Shown here: positions 1-11,247 of the stretch, one piece after another
How the letters are laid out: each line of letters begins with the position of its first letter
Numbering within the stretch: position 1 is the stretch's first letter
Source of the DNA: Pseudoscleropodium purum
Lineage: Eukaryota; Streptophyta; Bryopsida; Hypnales; Brachytheciaceae
Direction: 5' to 3'
Assembly: GCA_963969395.1 (NCBI GenBank)
Contig: OZ017796.1
Location: 2,501 to 66,500 of the forward strand
Length of the DNA: 64,000 nucleotides
Position numbers and translations under genes: made by a program
The notes under the pieces: model-generated
The model's input: the letters and a program-made list of their open reading frames with translations, nothing else
What the model was told of the DNA's origin: nothing
Database searches by the model: none

Positions 1-1290
1 TAGGAAGGATGAGTTCCAGGGTGAGGGAGTGCGCTGTGGAAAGCTTCAGTTGAAGAGTTCAGGGTGCGAGGAGAGGGAGACAGGCAGGGAGAAGTTCGGG
101 AGATTGTAATGGAAGGATATACATATAGCGCCTCTTGGTTTCTTCTCGCAGCGGTGTGATTTGGAAGTTGTGGTTGGGATAGTTGCAGCCTTTCTGTGAT
201 GCTGCGGTAGGAATCCTTGGTTTTTTGCCCTCCAGCGTTGTAATTTGGAAGTTTGGGTTATGACAGTTTAAGCCTTTCTATGATGCTGCCCTAGAAATTG
301 GGGTTTCCGAATCAAGGACCAGGGTGCCAACACTAAGGCTCATGGTAGAGCCATTGTTAACAATTTAGGTGCAGAGCGTTGGAATGAGGTTTTGGCTATA
401 GTCTATATGGTGCAGTTCGACGTTAGCTTTGTTGTTTGACAGGTGAACCACTAGACTTGCTGTTGCGTTTCACTCTTGCAAGCTATCACTCCTATGTTCT
501 TCCGTATGGTGTTTGATTTGTATTAGTATATGTGCAATGCACCCTAAACCTCAAAGTTCTTATTTTTACAATTCTGCATTGTGTGTGCACAGTTAGGCAT
601 TGCTTCTTGTGTGGAAGACAATCGTTACAAATACACCGGAAATGTTGGAGGAGATGATGCCAATTTATATAAGGACTTCGATTGACTTGAACCCAAAATC
701 TAGTTTCTGTGTTTCACTGCCTAGGTAAGAATTCCTAAACCGAGACTTCTTGCACATGGAAATGTTTTCAAGGCAAGTACCATGCCCCTTGGAGTGGTGT
801 GATTTTCTTTTTTTGATCTTTTACTCCAATGGGCATAGGTAGGTAAAACCCATGTATTCATTTGCAAGTGCATTATTTTTAAAGGATTTACTAGTATTTC
901 ATTTATATGTCTTCGCTTTGGCAACAAAATTTCAATCTGTGGTCAATTTTCAAATTTGGTTTAGGGTTCAAGTTTCTAATATCACCGTCAAGTTTTGTAA
1001 ATGGCATTCATTTCACTCCAGTAGAGAGAATTTCGGATTCCATGCACATTCAAGCTGGTCAATGTAGTTGGGAATTCAAGTTTTTAGGGTTGCTGTGCAT
1101 ACTTAATCTTCTTTTGTGGTTTAGGGTCAAAATCCATGTTTCTTGTTGTAGGTTAGGATCATTTTGGAGGTAGTCTAGACAATGAAGATGGCTTCTTTGG
1201 AGTGTATTTTTTCCCATGCCACTCATAAAAAAATATTTCTGTGGTTTCAGGTTCAAATTTACATCGAAGACGCTGTGCTAACCTAATGGC
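1..1290 (+). other. Transcript-leader-like region, no recognisable coding sequence
   Basis: This stretch is less AT-rich than the spacer further on and contains short open frames only. Its texture (purine-rich GAGGAGAGGG-type tracts, G/T-rich stretches, many short frames) resembles the leaders upstream of the two PPR genes, so it may be untranslated exon and intron sequence of the candidate gene at 1270-2210. I see no splice chain that I can defend and no protein family match. Confidence 0.3.
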
Positions 1291-2210
1291 GGGTAAAAAG
1301 GTGCGAGGCTTGAACCATGTCATCACTCACTATTATGCTTTGTGAAGTCGTTGTTGTACTCGTTTGACTCGCTCTGATTTTTATTTGAGGTCCCCAAGCT
1401 TGCTCTGATATTTTGACTAGCTTGGGTTTTAATTTGAAGCCTCTGGTACGTGCAGGTTCCGAAGAGACTAGTCAATGGGCTGGGCCATGGAGGTCATATT
1501 GATCTTAAATCAAAACTGCTTGCACTGGATCTTGACATTAGACCTTACACTACACGTGATTTTATACCACAGGTACTAAACTTGGCTATTTGAGTTTGCA
1601 GTTTATAAGCTAATCAGTATACTTCTACTATCCGGTTTGATTGAACAATATGACATTTGCATATCTTAACTTCCGTAGCCAAAATAACCAATCACCCATG
1701 TAATGGAAATAATGTTGAAGTCAATACATGCTCTCTTTGAATCCTTGTGACATTTCTCCCATGTACACTGTCTCTAGGTACTCTAGGTTGGAAGAGCACC
1801 GTCTATACTATCTCTAGGTGTTGTGGGTTGGAAGAGTACCGTCTATACTATCTCCAGGTGCTGTTCTCCAGGTACTGTGGGTTGGAGGAGCACCATGTAC
1901 ACTATCTCCAGGAGCCGTGGATTGGAGGAGGAGCACCGTATACACTGTCTCCAGGTGCTGTGGATTGCAGGAGGAATAACAAAGTTTGATGTTCGAAATT
2001 GATTGGAATCCTAACCCAAGACTCAGGTAAATCTTCTTCCACTACCAACTAGGAAGTATTCTAAGTTGTAATCTATTACTTAATGAATAACTAGCTTCCT
2101 TATAGACTTTATGAACCAATTCAATTTCCGTGTCATTCACTGTGCATTTCATTTATAGATACAAGCCAAAGTCAAATGGCTTACGCTGTGATTCGATGTT
2201 AGATTGGTAG
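1270..2210 (+). CDS. Candidate small multi-exon gene, family not recognised
   Basis: Three exon-like pieces lie in order on the plus strand. Exon 1456-1572 is 39 codons, bounded by TGCAG and CAG/GTACTA, and reads VPKRLVNGLG then GHGGHIDLKSKLLALDLDIR then PYTTRDFIPQ, a non-repetitive, conserved-looking peptide. Piece 1985-2026 encodes MFEIDWNPNPRLR up to a CAG/GTAAAT donor. Piece 2159-2210 follows a TTTATAG acceptor and reads YKPKSNGLRCDSMLDW to a TAG stop, in frame with the previous piece. A possible start exon (MAGKK, ATG near 1286) has a weak GTGCGA donor. The phase of 1456-1572 does not match 1985 directly, so an exon is missing or the gene is broken; the minisatellite at 1752-1975 sits in the gap. 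I do not recognise the family and infer no function. Confidence 0.38.
1752..1975. repeat. Minisatellite of about 40 bp, five imperfect units
   Basis: Units begin CTCTAGGT or CTCCAGGT and continue with GTTGGAAGAGCACCGT-like sequence and TATACTAT. About five imperfect tandem copies are seen. The open frame across them is a by-product of the repeat and is not called as a gene. It lies between the candidate exons at 1456-1572 and 1985-2026, probably in an intron. Confidence 0.75.
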
Positions 2211-2472
2211 AAGAATCGACCATTGAAATTTCAAAGGCCTGGGGTATGGAAAAACTTCATTTCAAGTCACAGCAACATGTAATAGTCGTTAAGATCCAAA
2301 ATAGGGCATCCAAGATCCAAATTAGGGCAATTTAGGGCTTTCACATAACATACAATTTTTGAAAAAGCTTTACACAGATTTGATCCCTATTGAATTGTGA
2401 TTCCAACCATATACTTACATCAACAAAAGCATAGGAATCAAAGAACTTATTTTCTCTATGGGACACCCCTGT

Positions 2473-2540
2473 AACCCTAAACCCTAAACCCTAAACCCTA
2501 AACCCGAAACCCGAAACCCGAAACCCTAAAACCCCTAAAG
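2473..2540. repeat. Interstitial telomeric repeat tract (CCCTAAA)n, part mutated to CCCGAAA
   Basis: Four or five exact CCCTAAA units are followed by CCCGAAA variants and then by looser CCCTAAA and GCCCTAAAAA units to about 2640. This is the standard plant telomere heptamer, C-rich strand on plus. Shorter tracts occur at about 3405, 4491, 4671-4705 and 4729-4755. Confidence 0.9.
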
Positions 2541-4670
2541 CCTAAAACCCTTAAGAACCCCTCGAAACCCCCCCTAAACCCTAAGGCCCTAAAAAGCCCT
2601 AAAAAGCCCTAAAAAGCCCTAAAAAGCCCTACAACCCTTAAAACCGACTCATTGTAGCCAACCAAGACCTTTTTAGAAAGCTTTGGTCCAGTACATTCCA
2701 AAATGGTTGGTCTCGTTTCGACAGTCATCATATTGCACCCGTTGTAGCAAAGTCCCACCCCCATGGTATGCATTAATTATAAATTCCTGAAGTTCCAAAA
2801 TGAATGTGCAGCTTTATCCATCCATAACTCATGCATACGAGGTCATATCAACAAGTGGGATACCAATCCGGAACACCCATTCATAGACCTACAATATTGT
2901 TTAGGGTCAAAACTTCAAATTCAATCACCTTCAAAAAGTCAACTCTAGGGGGTCAAAAAGTCAAATCAGCCATATCTCCCAAAGAAAGCCATATGTTTAG
3001 GCTTTTTATTACTCCATTGCGTTCACAACCCTTGAAAATGGGGGGGTAGGTATGCTCCATTCTTTCAAAATCCTCGACATGCCAAAGATAGCACCTAAAA
3101 AAGTCACTTTTAAAACGCTCGCTGCACCCAACCAAACCATTTTTTCAAAAAACGAACACCACCATTGGTTTCACAACACCCACAAATAGGGGGGTAGGTC
3201 AACTCCAAACTTCAAAATAACTTTTCATGAAGAAAGTCATCTCACCCTCAAAAAGTCAAACTTGTCATATCTCACAAATGGTGATATTGTTAAGGTGGTT
3301 TTTGTCACCATTGGATGCACAATATATGATAATGGGGGGGTAGGCCAAAAATCAACCTTAAAAAAGTATGTCCAAAATTCGGGGACACCCTTGTAACCCC
3401 CAAAACCCTAAACCCTCTCACCCGACTCCAAAAATAGTGGCAATTAATGGATGAAGTATGAGACATTCAAACTTCATCCATCCATAACTCTTGCTTACGG
3501 CGTCCAATCATGAAGTGCCATGTCATTTTGGAATCCCATGAAGAAGACCTACAACGCCAGGTGGTCCAAATATAATCGCCCTTCTTTTTATAGAAGCTCC
3601 AAAGTAGGCCTTCCCGTTTTGGCCCCCCTAAATATCTATTTTGGGTCAAGTATAAAGACACCACCTTCAAGGTTTGGAAAAGAGCTTTCCAAAAAGGGTT
3701 AGCACTTTATCATCCGACTCTTCAAATAGCGGCAATGGACGGATGAAGTAGGGAACAATGAAACTTCATCCATCATTAACTCATGCATACGACGTCCAAT
3801 CATGAAGTGCCACGTCATTTTGGAATCCCACGAAGAAGACCTACAACACCATGGAGTCCAAATAGAATCGCCCTTCTTTATGCAAAAGCAACTAGGGAAC
3901 ATTCCATGTTTGGAGCCTTTGAAATAACTATTTTTAGACTAGGATAAGTACACCACCTTCTAGGTGCTTGAAAGCGCTTTCCGAAAAGGTGATTCACTTT
4001 GTCATCCAATACATCAACTAGCGCCAATTTGCGGATGAAGTTGAAAAATCTAAACTTCATCCATCAAGAACTCATCCATACGGGGTCCAATGGAAAAGGG
4101 CCACATCATCTCATGACCCCAATCACAAGATCTACAAGATCATCCAATCTATAATAGACCCGGACCACCTTCACTAAAGTCCAAATCCACCTAAACCATC
4201 CCCTAGAGTCTAAAAATAAAAAGCCTAATTTTAGACGAACTAAACCCTTTCTTGGAAAGCTCTCGCGAAGTACATCCTGAAATAGTTGGTCTCGTTCGAA
4301 AACTCATCCAATTGCATCCCCTAAAGCAAAGTCAAACTTCCATACATCAAAGTCAAAGTTGCCATATCTCGCAAACCGTGAAATTGTATAGCTTTTCTTC
4401 ACCACGGTTGGATTCGTAGACCTCACAAATGGGGGGGTAGGTCTACTCAAAACCCAAAAATAAAAAGTCGAAAAGCTATAGGATACCCATGTAACCCTAA
4501 ACCTAACCCTCAAGCCCAAACAGGGCAATTGAGGGCTTCCACAAAACCCTAAATTTTTAGAAAAGCTTTACACAATCTTGATCCTTGTTGAATTGCGGTT
4601 CCAACCGTATGCTTATATCATCCAAAGCTACTACATCCAGGAAGCCCTTTTCCCTATGGGACACTCCTGT

Positions 4671-4755
4671 AACCCTAAACCCTAAACCCTAAACCCTAAA
4701 CCCTTCTCAAGGACACCCATGTAACCCAAAACCCTAAACCCTAAACCCTAAAACC
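4671..4755. repeat. Second interstitial telomeric repeat tract, two runs
   Basis: Two runs of CCCTAAA are separated by the phrase TTCTCAAGGACACCCATGTAACCC. This is the right-hand end of the composite block; ordinary AT-rich sequence follows from about 4760. Confidence 0.88.
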
Positions 4756-4789
4756 CAAAATTCTTGAGCAAGTCAGCAAGCACTTGAAT

Positions 4790-6239
4790 AGCGAAGGAAT
4801 GAACGAATGGTTGTATTTTGAAAATTCCAAATGAATTGGAATTATTGTGTGATTGCCGATCAATGAGCAGCGCGTGATTCTCTGAGGGAAGAAATTGATT
4901 GTAAGTTGCACAATTGGGGGTGTTGTCTATCTTTGAGGATGATTTTGATTTGCAGATCTTCCGTTATAAAGGCAGGTCAATAGTTAATCAAAGATCGATC
5001 TTCAAATTCACAAGGAAGGCAAATTCGAACATGAGTCAGGGCCAGTGAAGAAGAAAGGAATTCCCAAATCTTTCAGAAGCAGGTGTTAGGTGTTGAGTAA
5101 GCGGTCGTGAGCAAAATTTCTTCACCGAACCCCAAAATTTCAAACATTGATTCAATTTGTAGTCAGAGGGTGGTGATGCAAGTTTGAATTAGTTGATCGA
5201 ACGAGAACCTAAAGGAAATTTCTGTAAATTTTGAAGTCTCGATCCAAATTTGTAATGAGAATCAGAATTCGGTGTAGGAATTGCCGCGCTAGAAATGGCA
5301 TCTCCATCGAACCTCCAAAGTGTTGAATCTTTGCCTGAATTTGGTTTCTTCTTAGTCGTGAAGATTGAATACGTTGATTAAATCTAAATCATCAACAATT
5401 TTTTTATAAATTAGAATCAAATCATCCTAAAATTTCTGGAATTGGAAAGAGGTGCGGCAACAAGCGCTACACTGCATAGCCAACCCGATTAGGGCTTCAG
5501 GCCTCACAGTTGAAATCGCATGGTCATAGGGTCCGGAACAGGGTTATAGGTCCTGTTTCCGCGGTCATAGGCCTGAAATCGCAGTTTTGGATCACTGCAC
5601 ATATGTAGGGGCTGATTTCATGGTTTTAGGGCCTGTTTTTGCATTTTAAGTTCATTTTCATGGGTTTGGGTTAATTTTGCATGGTTTTAGGGCTGGTCCA
5701 ATTTGGTCTTAGGTACTTTTGATTGAATTATATGAAATTTTAGTGTTTGATCTTAGGGTTTACAAGTTTGGACACATTGTGAATTATTTCAATGATTTGT
5801 GTTGTATTAACAATGGTTTGGATTATTTGACCTAAAAGTGAAAGGAGAGAAAAATTTGACCAACAAGGTATGAAACTTTACCTTGCATACTTTCGCATAA
5901 TTGGAAATTATTTGATGTAGTTTACAGATATGCTCCACATATTTGCATGAATCGTATTAGCAATAAATTGACCGAAATATTTGACCAAAATATAAAAAGG
6001 TTTAATTAAGGAATTATGTGTACTATTTTGAAATGATTAGATCTAGATCATGCATTGCATCAAATGATTTGACCAAACTTGAATGATTTGACCAAATTAT
6101 TTGACCTCCCTTAGAACACTATATATGATAGGGACTTCATTCATTGTGTTTGCATCCATTTGATAAAGGATTGTCCACCAAATTTAATTCTTGGGAATAA
6201 GAGTGAAAACCTATGTTGTAGTTATTGAAAATAAAAACT

Positions 6240-6241
<2 letters not shown>
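4790..6241. other. AT-rich spacer, no gene seen
   Basis: Both strands lack long open frames or a splice chain that I can defend. The part from 4860 to 5700 is moderately G/T-rich and contains many short TTTGG/GGTTTTAGG motifs. I see nothing else in it. Confidence 0.5.

Positions 6242-6291
<50 letters not shown>
6242..6291. repeat. (TA)25 microsatellite
   Basis: An uninterrupted run of about 25 TA units lies in AT-rich spacer. It is likely to be length-polymorphic. Confidence 0.97.
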
Positions 6292-6296
<5 letters not shown>

Positions 6297-6429
6297 TTCC
6301 CTATATTTTCAATTACATGTGACCTTAGTCACACAAACATTAGATTTATTGACCTTTCATTAAGATTGACCCCCTATACTAGTATTCCCTGAATTTTGTT
6401 GGAAAAGGCAAAATTTACATCATAGACAA

Positions 6430-6640
6430 TACTTACTAATAATGTTTGAAAATATCCCCCAAAATGTCCTTTTCAACTCTTCTTTTAATTTTTGCCCAGA
6501 ACTTTTGATTGGAGGTTCAAAATGTCAAATGGATTTTTGGAGATGATAGTTAACTTAATTTTATAATTTTTCATAGTTCAAATTTTTATGAAAAAAGTTG
6601 TTCTACTATGCCAAAAGGTCGCCAAGGTTTACTAAGTTAA
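6430..6640. repeat. Half copy of the palindrome-core dispersed element
   Basis: Sequence such as CCTTTTCAACTCTTCTTTTA, CAGAACTTTTGATTGGAGG and TTCTACTATGCCAAAAGG matches one arm of the elements at 16548-17095 and 22905-23450. The other arm is absent or too decayed to see. Confidence 0.6.
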
Positions 6641-7344
6641 AAAACATTAAATTGCGAATGATTAAGTTAAAAAAATTCCATTGCATAATACCCTTTAAGA
6701 AATATTGCAACCCCACTATAAAATCTAATAAAAAATTTGTACAAATTTAAAAAAAAATTATAATTGAATATGGCAAAACAATTGAATCATCATACTCAAA
6801 TGCATAGAAGTAGTCATAATACAAGGCTTTCTTAGTAAAATTGAATTATAATTGACAAATATCTATTTAATAAAATTTGAAAAGTCAACACCTTGACATT
6901 AGATCCTTTGTAGTAGAATTTTTTTCTTAAGTACTATGAATTTTTCTACAAAAACAAGATGAACAATTTCATGTTTTTAAAATTTTTCCACAATGAAATT
7001 TGAAAATTCATCACCAATATTTGTCAATCAACTATTATATAACACATATAAAAAATATTCAAAACAATTTACCAAAAATGAATTTAAAAAAAAATCCAAA
7101 TTTGGTGTGTTGATCAAGATTACATGAAATAATAAATTTAATAGTATAATTTTGATAGAATATTTTTCAAATGGTAGTATCTTTTTTTATACCAACCAAC
7201 AATCTTTATAAAATTTATAAAAGACAAATGGTAGTAAAAAAAATGAATAACTATACGTTGAGATTTGGGCAATCACAATCTTCACATTCCAACAAGATTT
7301 TTGAAATTACATTAGTAACATCATATCATAATTGGTCTTATTCC

Positions 7345-7735
7345 AAATTCCAAATTGATCTTTATTAAATTGATAACCCCTAAATGCCCAAGTAAAAGTG
7401 CCATGTCCCCATTCTCTTGCAATACTTGTTCAATATTGTTTCAATACAAAATTGTTATTTTAAATTATATAATTGCAATGTACATTCAAAACAATTCTTA
7501 GTTAAGAATATTGTTGCAATCAATATGGCAATAATAACAAATTCCAAATTGATCTTTATTAAATTGATAACCCCTAAATGCCCAAGTAAAAGTGCCATGT
7601 CCCCATTCTCTTGCAATACTTGTTCAATATTGTTTCAATACAAAATTGTTATTTTAAATTATATAATTGCAATGTACATTCAAAACAATTCTTAGTTAAG
7701 AATATTGTTGCAATCAATATGGCAATAATAACAAA
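7345..7735. repeat. Exact tandem duplication, 194-bp unit
   Basis: Unit 1 (7345-7538) and unit 2 (7539-7732) are identical by eye, including the start AAATTCCAAATTGATC and the end CAATATGGCAATAATAAC. The short open frame repeated at 7417 and 7611 is a consequence. Identity in otherwise degenerate spacer means the duplication is recent, or an assembly artefact. Confidence 0.93.
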
Positions 7736-7999
7736 TTTTCCAACATTGTTTAGGTATATTTTTAGTATTGCATCAATATTGCAAATAAATATTATTGCAT
7801 GAGTACCGACATTTGTAATTGTTGTAGTATTGCAACAACAACTAATTTTTTACAATTGAATAGCTACATAATTTGTACTACATCAGTATTGCAAAAATAG
7901 TCAGTAGCTACATCAGTAGTGAGTAGTGAGTAGCTATATTTTGTATACTGCATTAGTACTGCATAGTAGAGAAACTACATCAGAATTGATGCAATACTG

Positions 8000-10236
8000 T
8001 TGCAATGGGGGGGGGGTTTTCCTGATGTCGCAAACATTCATCCTTTACAGACATCACCGACGTATTTAGTACGGACGGAGTACATTAGTTCTTGGCGTCA
8101 ACGCTATCGCGCAGAGCCTCCATCAGGGCTTCCGAATTCCGACCCCTACGGAAGAACGCTCCTGCCACGAAGAAAACAGAGCAGCCCACTGGTGGTGAAA
8201 ATGGAAGACTCAAACCCTAATCTCTCGTTGTCGTGAATTCTCGTTCGATTTAGATCTAAGGTTTGAAATGACCGGCTTCAATCTTTACTTAGGATGCGGC
8301 CAGGATACCCGAGGCTGTCCTTCGCCGGGATTCTCGGATAAGCAGAGGTTCGTGGTTTTGCTGCGGGCCAGACACCATTTTGAGGGGCGCAGAGGATTCC
8401 TGGGACCGTGGATTTTAGAACTTTCAGTTCTGCTGTTGTCACTCAAGGCCTCAAGGGAATTCTGGATTCTAAAAATACAACAGCTATCTTGCCCGAGTAC
8501 TCCTGGACAAGATCATCAAAGTCCTAAAACACCGTTGCATGGTGCGACTGCTTTACTCAACCTCGACTGTAGAAATCGGGTCTTAGGGTTGGTTGGTGAG
8601 GTTGACGCATGTGGTGTCTCGCCATGTCGTCTTGCTGCACCATGTCTGCAGATTTACCTGTTCGCTCGTTGAGTCTCCACTGCCAGGTAAACCTAACTTT
8701 CAGAGCATAATTCCTCACTGCAGCATGATACCCTTTCTCTGCAGCAAAGTTAAATTTTGAAGTTGTTTGCATATGTTTAGAGTTGTGGGCGTTGTGGGTT
8801 CTCTTCCTGCTTATGCTTAGAGGTTTACTCGATTGGGGAGGGAAGCTCAGATATTGGGGTTGTTCATGTGCGATGTTGTGGTTTAGGTTTAGGGCTTTTC
8901 ATGAGTTGCAAATATCTATTGCAGCTTTCTTGCTGGCTTTAGAAGAGTGTGTACGGGATTAGAGAATCTTAGAGATTGATACTTTCACATTTGAGGTTTC
9001 CCCTGACAACGTTCCAGTCCAGTTTTCTGAAGCTGAAGTCATTTGAAGTTGTTGATGTTGATGTCAAGCGCTGCAGTTCTGCCTTCCTCCGTGCTTGGTG
9101 CCCTGAGAGTTCCGGGTTGAGCAGTGTGAAGAATCTAACAAACACAGACGCAAGGGAGCAGAAGGCCGTAATTTGCTTGACTGAAGCTAAGTATTAAGGC
9201 TCCAGACGTCGGTTGTGGTTGATGCAGGGAACTAGTGAGTGTTTTTTCTCCCAGAAGCCTGAGGGCTGAGCAATTTGGAGGGGGTTCCGAAAAGCAGTAG
9301 GAGATCGTTTTCAGTTAACGGGGAGCGGAAGATCTCAAGACAGGGATTCACATGTGGAACTTTTGTGTGTGGACTGAATTGAACTTGTAGTCAATAAATT
9401 GGAAGCGGCAGACCTTGGAATTATTGGTGCTGAAGGCGGAGAAGGAGGTTTAAAATCAAACAAGCAATTGGACAGACTTGAGGATATTGCCAGTCATACA
9501 TGATACTTTGTGTCTCTGCTGAAGTCGAGTTTTGTTGTGTTAATTGGACGTTGCTGATCTTGAGGTTGGGTTGGTGAACCAAACTAGAATTTCTCTTCCT
9601 GCCTGGAGGTTTAGCAATTTGAAGAACGAACTCAGTTGAAGGGAGCAGATTGATACTTATATGCTACTTTTTCAACTCTTACTCAACGGTTTCAGACATT
9701 GCATGGATATGGAGGAGGAGCTCTTTCAACTGGCTGGGGACATACACTTGAAAGGGGGCCGAAGAGTTGAGGAGATTAATTCATATACTTTTTCTGATTA
9801 AGAAGTTAGATTTCTATCTGTGGTGTTACTTTGTTGTTGAAGAGGAACCGTTAGAAGTTTGTAGGCACCGAGTCACAAGATGTCTGCATTAATGCACCTA
9901 TTATTGCATCATAGGCAACAAACGAGAAGCTATTTGGTGCTTGGAGTTGGTGCACGGGTGAGTGAGTGTTGACTTATGACCATACACCTGTTCTACGGAA
10001 GTAGTGGGATGACTTGTGACTTGTTTGAACTGAACTACCGTGGTCATGCTAGCAACTTATGTTTCCCGTACATTTAGGTTCCTCGACAGCAGTATATTAC
10101 TGTGTTACGCTTCTCCCAATTTGACAGGACGTGAACTTGGTTGGTTGGACGTTAAACATTAAATATCAGTACCGATGACTATCTTATGCCCAAACTGCTT
10201 CCAATTGAATGTGTTTTTTGACTGACTGTCCGGGAT
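8000..10236 (+). other. Leader-like region upstream of the OSB fragment and PPR gene 1
   Basis: The region starts with a G9 run (about 8007-8015) and is richer in GC than the spacer before it. Short frames occur (for example 8268-8672 on plus), but none matches a family that I know and none has a convincing splice chain. It probably holds promoter, untranslated exons and introns for the downstream genes. A short upstream frame at 8202-8236 begins MEDSNPNLSLS and stops. Confidence 0.4.
8212..8220 (+). promoter_or_regulatory. Telo-box (AAACCCTAA)
   Basis: The exact nonamer AAACCCTAA is followed by a CT-rich stretch. Telo-boxes near transcription starts are known in plants as Pur-alpha/TRB-bound elements of growth-related genes. 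Here it lies about 2 kb before the OSB-like exons and 3 kb before PPR gene 1, so its target is inferred, not shown. Confidence 0.4.
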
Positions 10237-11043
10237 TTGTGTGACCAGGATGCCTGTGTGATCACAGTCTTGAAGTATCCAAGGCTTGTACACCCATGTT
10301 TATTATTTGTCTCAGTCTCCCATGGAGGAAGGAACAGCGGCTCAATTAGGTGTTCATCTTCATCAGTTTGGAGAAAACCCGATGCTTCAGGTATGCTTGA
10401 TGTGGCCGTTCTCATGTACGGAAGCGGGTGCATTTTGTCGCTCAGAAAGAACATGAATGACATGTCTGAAGTATTTAACAGTTGAATCAGGCGAAGTACA
10501 GACAATTGAGCAACATTGGAAGGAGTATTTTGCGGATCCTTTGCAGTGGTGGGACAACAGATTTTACAAGGTATCACTAGAAATATATCTAAGGCTACCA
10601 ATTAGTTGATTTTAGATGTTTGTGAAAAGACATTGAGAGGTTATTTATTGCTTGTATAAGGTCCTGGGCACTTTGGTAAACAAGAAGTGCATTACATTTT
10701 GATTGGGTTTTGAATTGAATTGAAGGCTAATTATTTAGATGACTCCAATGTTTAAGGACATGTGTTCCTTGATTTTTTTTCATATTGAATTGTGGGTTGT
10801 TGATGTGTATAGATGAATCCCAAATCACCAGACTTTAAACACAAGGTGACAATGAAAGCGCTCTGGGTAGATAGTTGGTCAACCCCACCATGGGTGAAGG
10901 TGATGGTCAAATTGGTGACTTTAAGCAAATTACCTTTTGGTGGTGGTTACCATACCAATGATTCTCTAGAGATTGTACAATCAAATAGGTATTGGCATGA
11001 GCATGAGTTATCTTCCTTTGTGACAAGAAATTGGTGCAATTGA
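10237..11043 (+). CDS. OSB-type (organellar ssDNA-binding) C-terminal fragment with PDF motif, partial
   Basis: Three exons join in phase: sequence to 10390 (CAG/GTATGC donor), 10482-10570 (donor AAG/GTATCA) and 10813-11043 (after TATAG). The joined frame contains SSSSVWRKPDAS, then EQHWKEYFADPLQWWDNRFYK split across the first join, then NPKSPDFKHKVTMKALWV and STPPWVKV, ending in TGA at 11041. W-x-(12)-WWDNR followed by NPKxPDFKHKxTGEALWL is the PDF motif of plant OSB proteins, which bind single-stranded DNA in mitochondria or plastids and restrain recombination. Family members carry an OB-fold before one to three PDF motifs; I find no OB-fold upstream, and the usual TGEALWL has become TMKALWV. 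It is therefore a fragment, a diverged gene with unseen 5' exons, or the donor of 5' exons to PPR gene 1, which starts about 200 bp downstream on the same strand. Confidence 0.68.
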
Positions 11044-11247
11044 CTTGCTACAGATGATGCTCACACATTGAAGGTGGATGTAATTTGTAGTTTATAATAT
11101 GTTTTGTTAGGTGTAGTATGAAGTATTGTGCTTTTAAGCAGTATAAAGACTGCGTACATGCATCCAAGTAATTTTAAATTGATGGGGCAAGATTTTTCAC
11201 TGCAAAGTATGAAGGGTTTTCTTATGAAATGTGTATGGATGGGTCAG

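Larger units (their letters stand above)
2280..4790. repeat. Composite telomere-associated repeat block
   Basis: The block mixes runs of CCCTAAA with degenerate longer repeats. A unit of about 293 bp starting near AAACTTCATCCATC recurs at about 3467, 3760 and 4053, with a more distant copy near 2811. About 170 bp before the first telomeric run (2310-2490) is repeated before the run at 4667 (4520-4690), and 2641-2760 matches 4216-4340, so the whole has a roughly 2.2-kb higher-order duplication. A GGGGGGTAGG motif appears near 3041, 3190, 3336 and 4433. The recurring phrase GGACACCC(C/T)TGTAACCC introduces telomeric runs at 2461, 3380 and 4728, with variants at 4480 and 4660. The sequence continues normally on both sides, so this is interstitial, not a chromosome end. 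Open frames here are incidental. Confidence 0.85.

Noticed and set aside
1747..1989. 80-codon frame with repeated Leu-Gly-Trp-Lys-type units
   Set aside because: It is a translation of the 40-bp minisatellite and has no start context or homology that I know.
2473..4755. A true chromosome end
   Set aside because: Telomeric runs are short, mutated and interrupted, and ordinary sequence including a gene-like region continues on both sides.
7417..7802. Two overlapping frames with the same N-terminus
   Set aside because: Both come from the 194-bp tandem duplication in AT-rich spacer.
8268..8672. 134-codon frame before the OSB fragment
   Set aside because: No homology that I recognise, no matching exons, and it overlaps leader-like sequence; not called as a gene.
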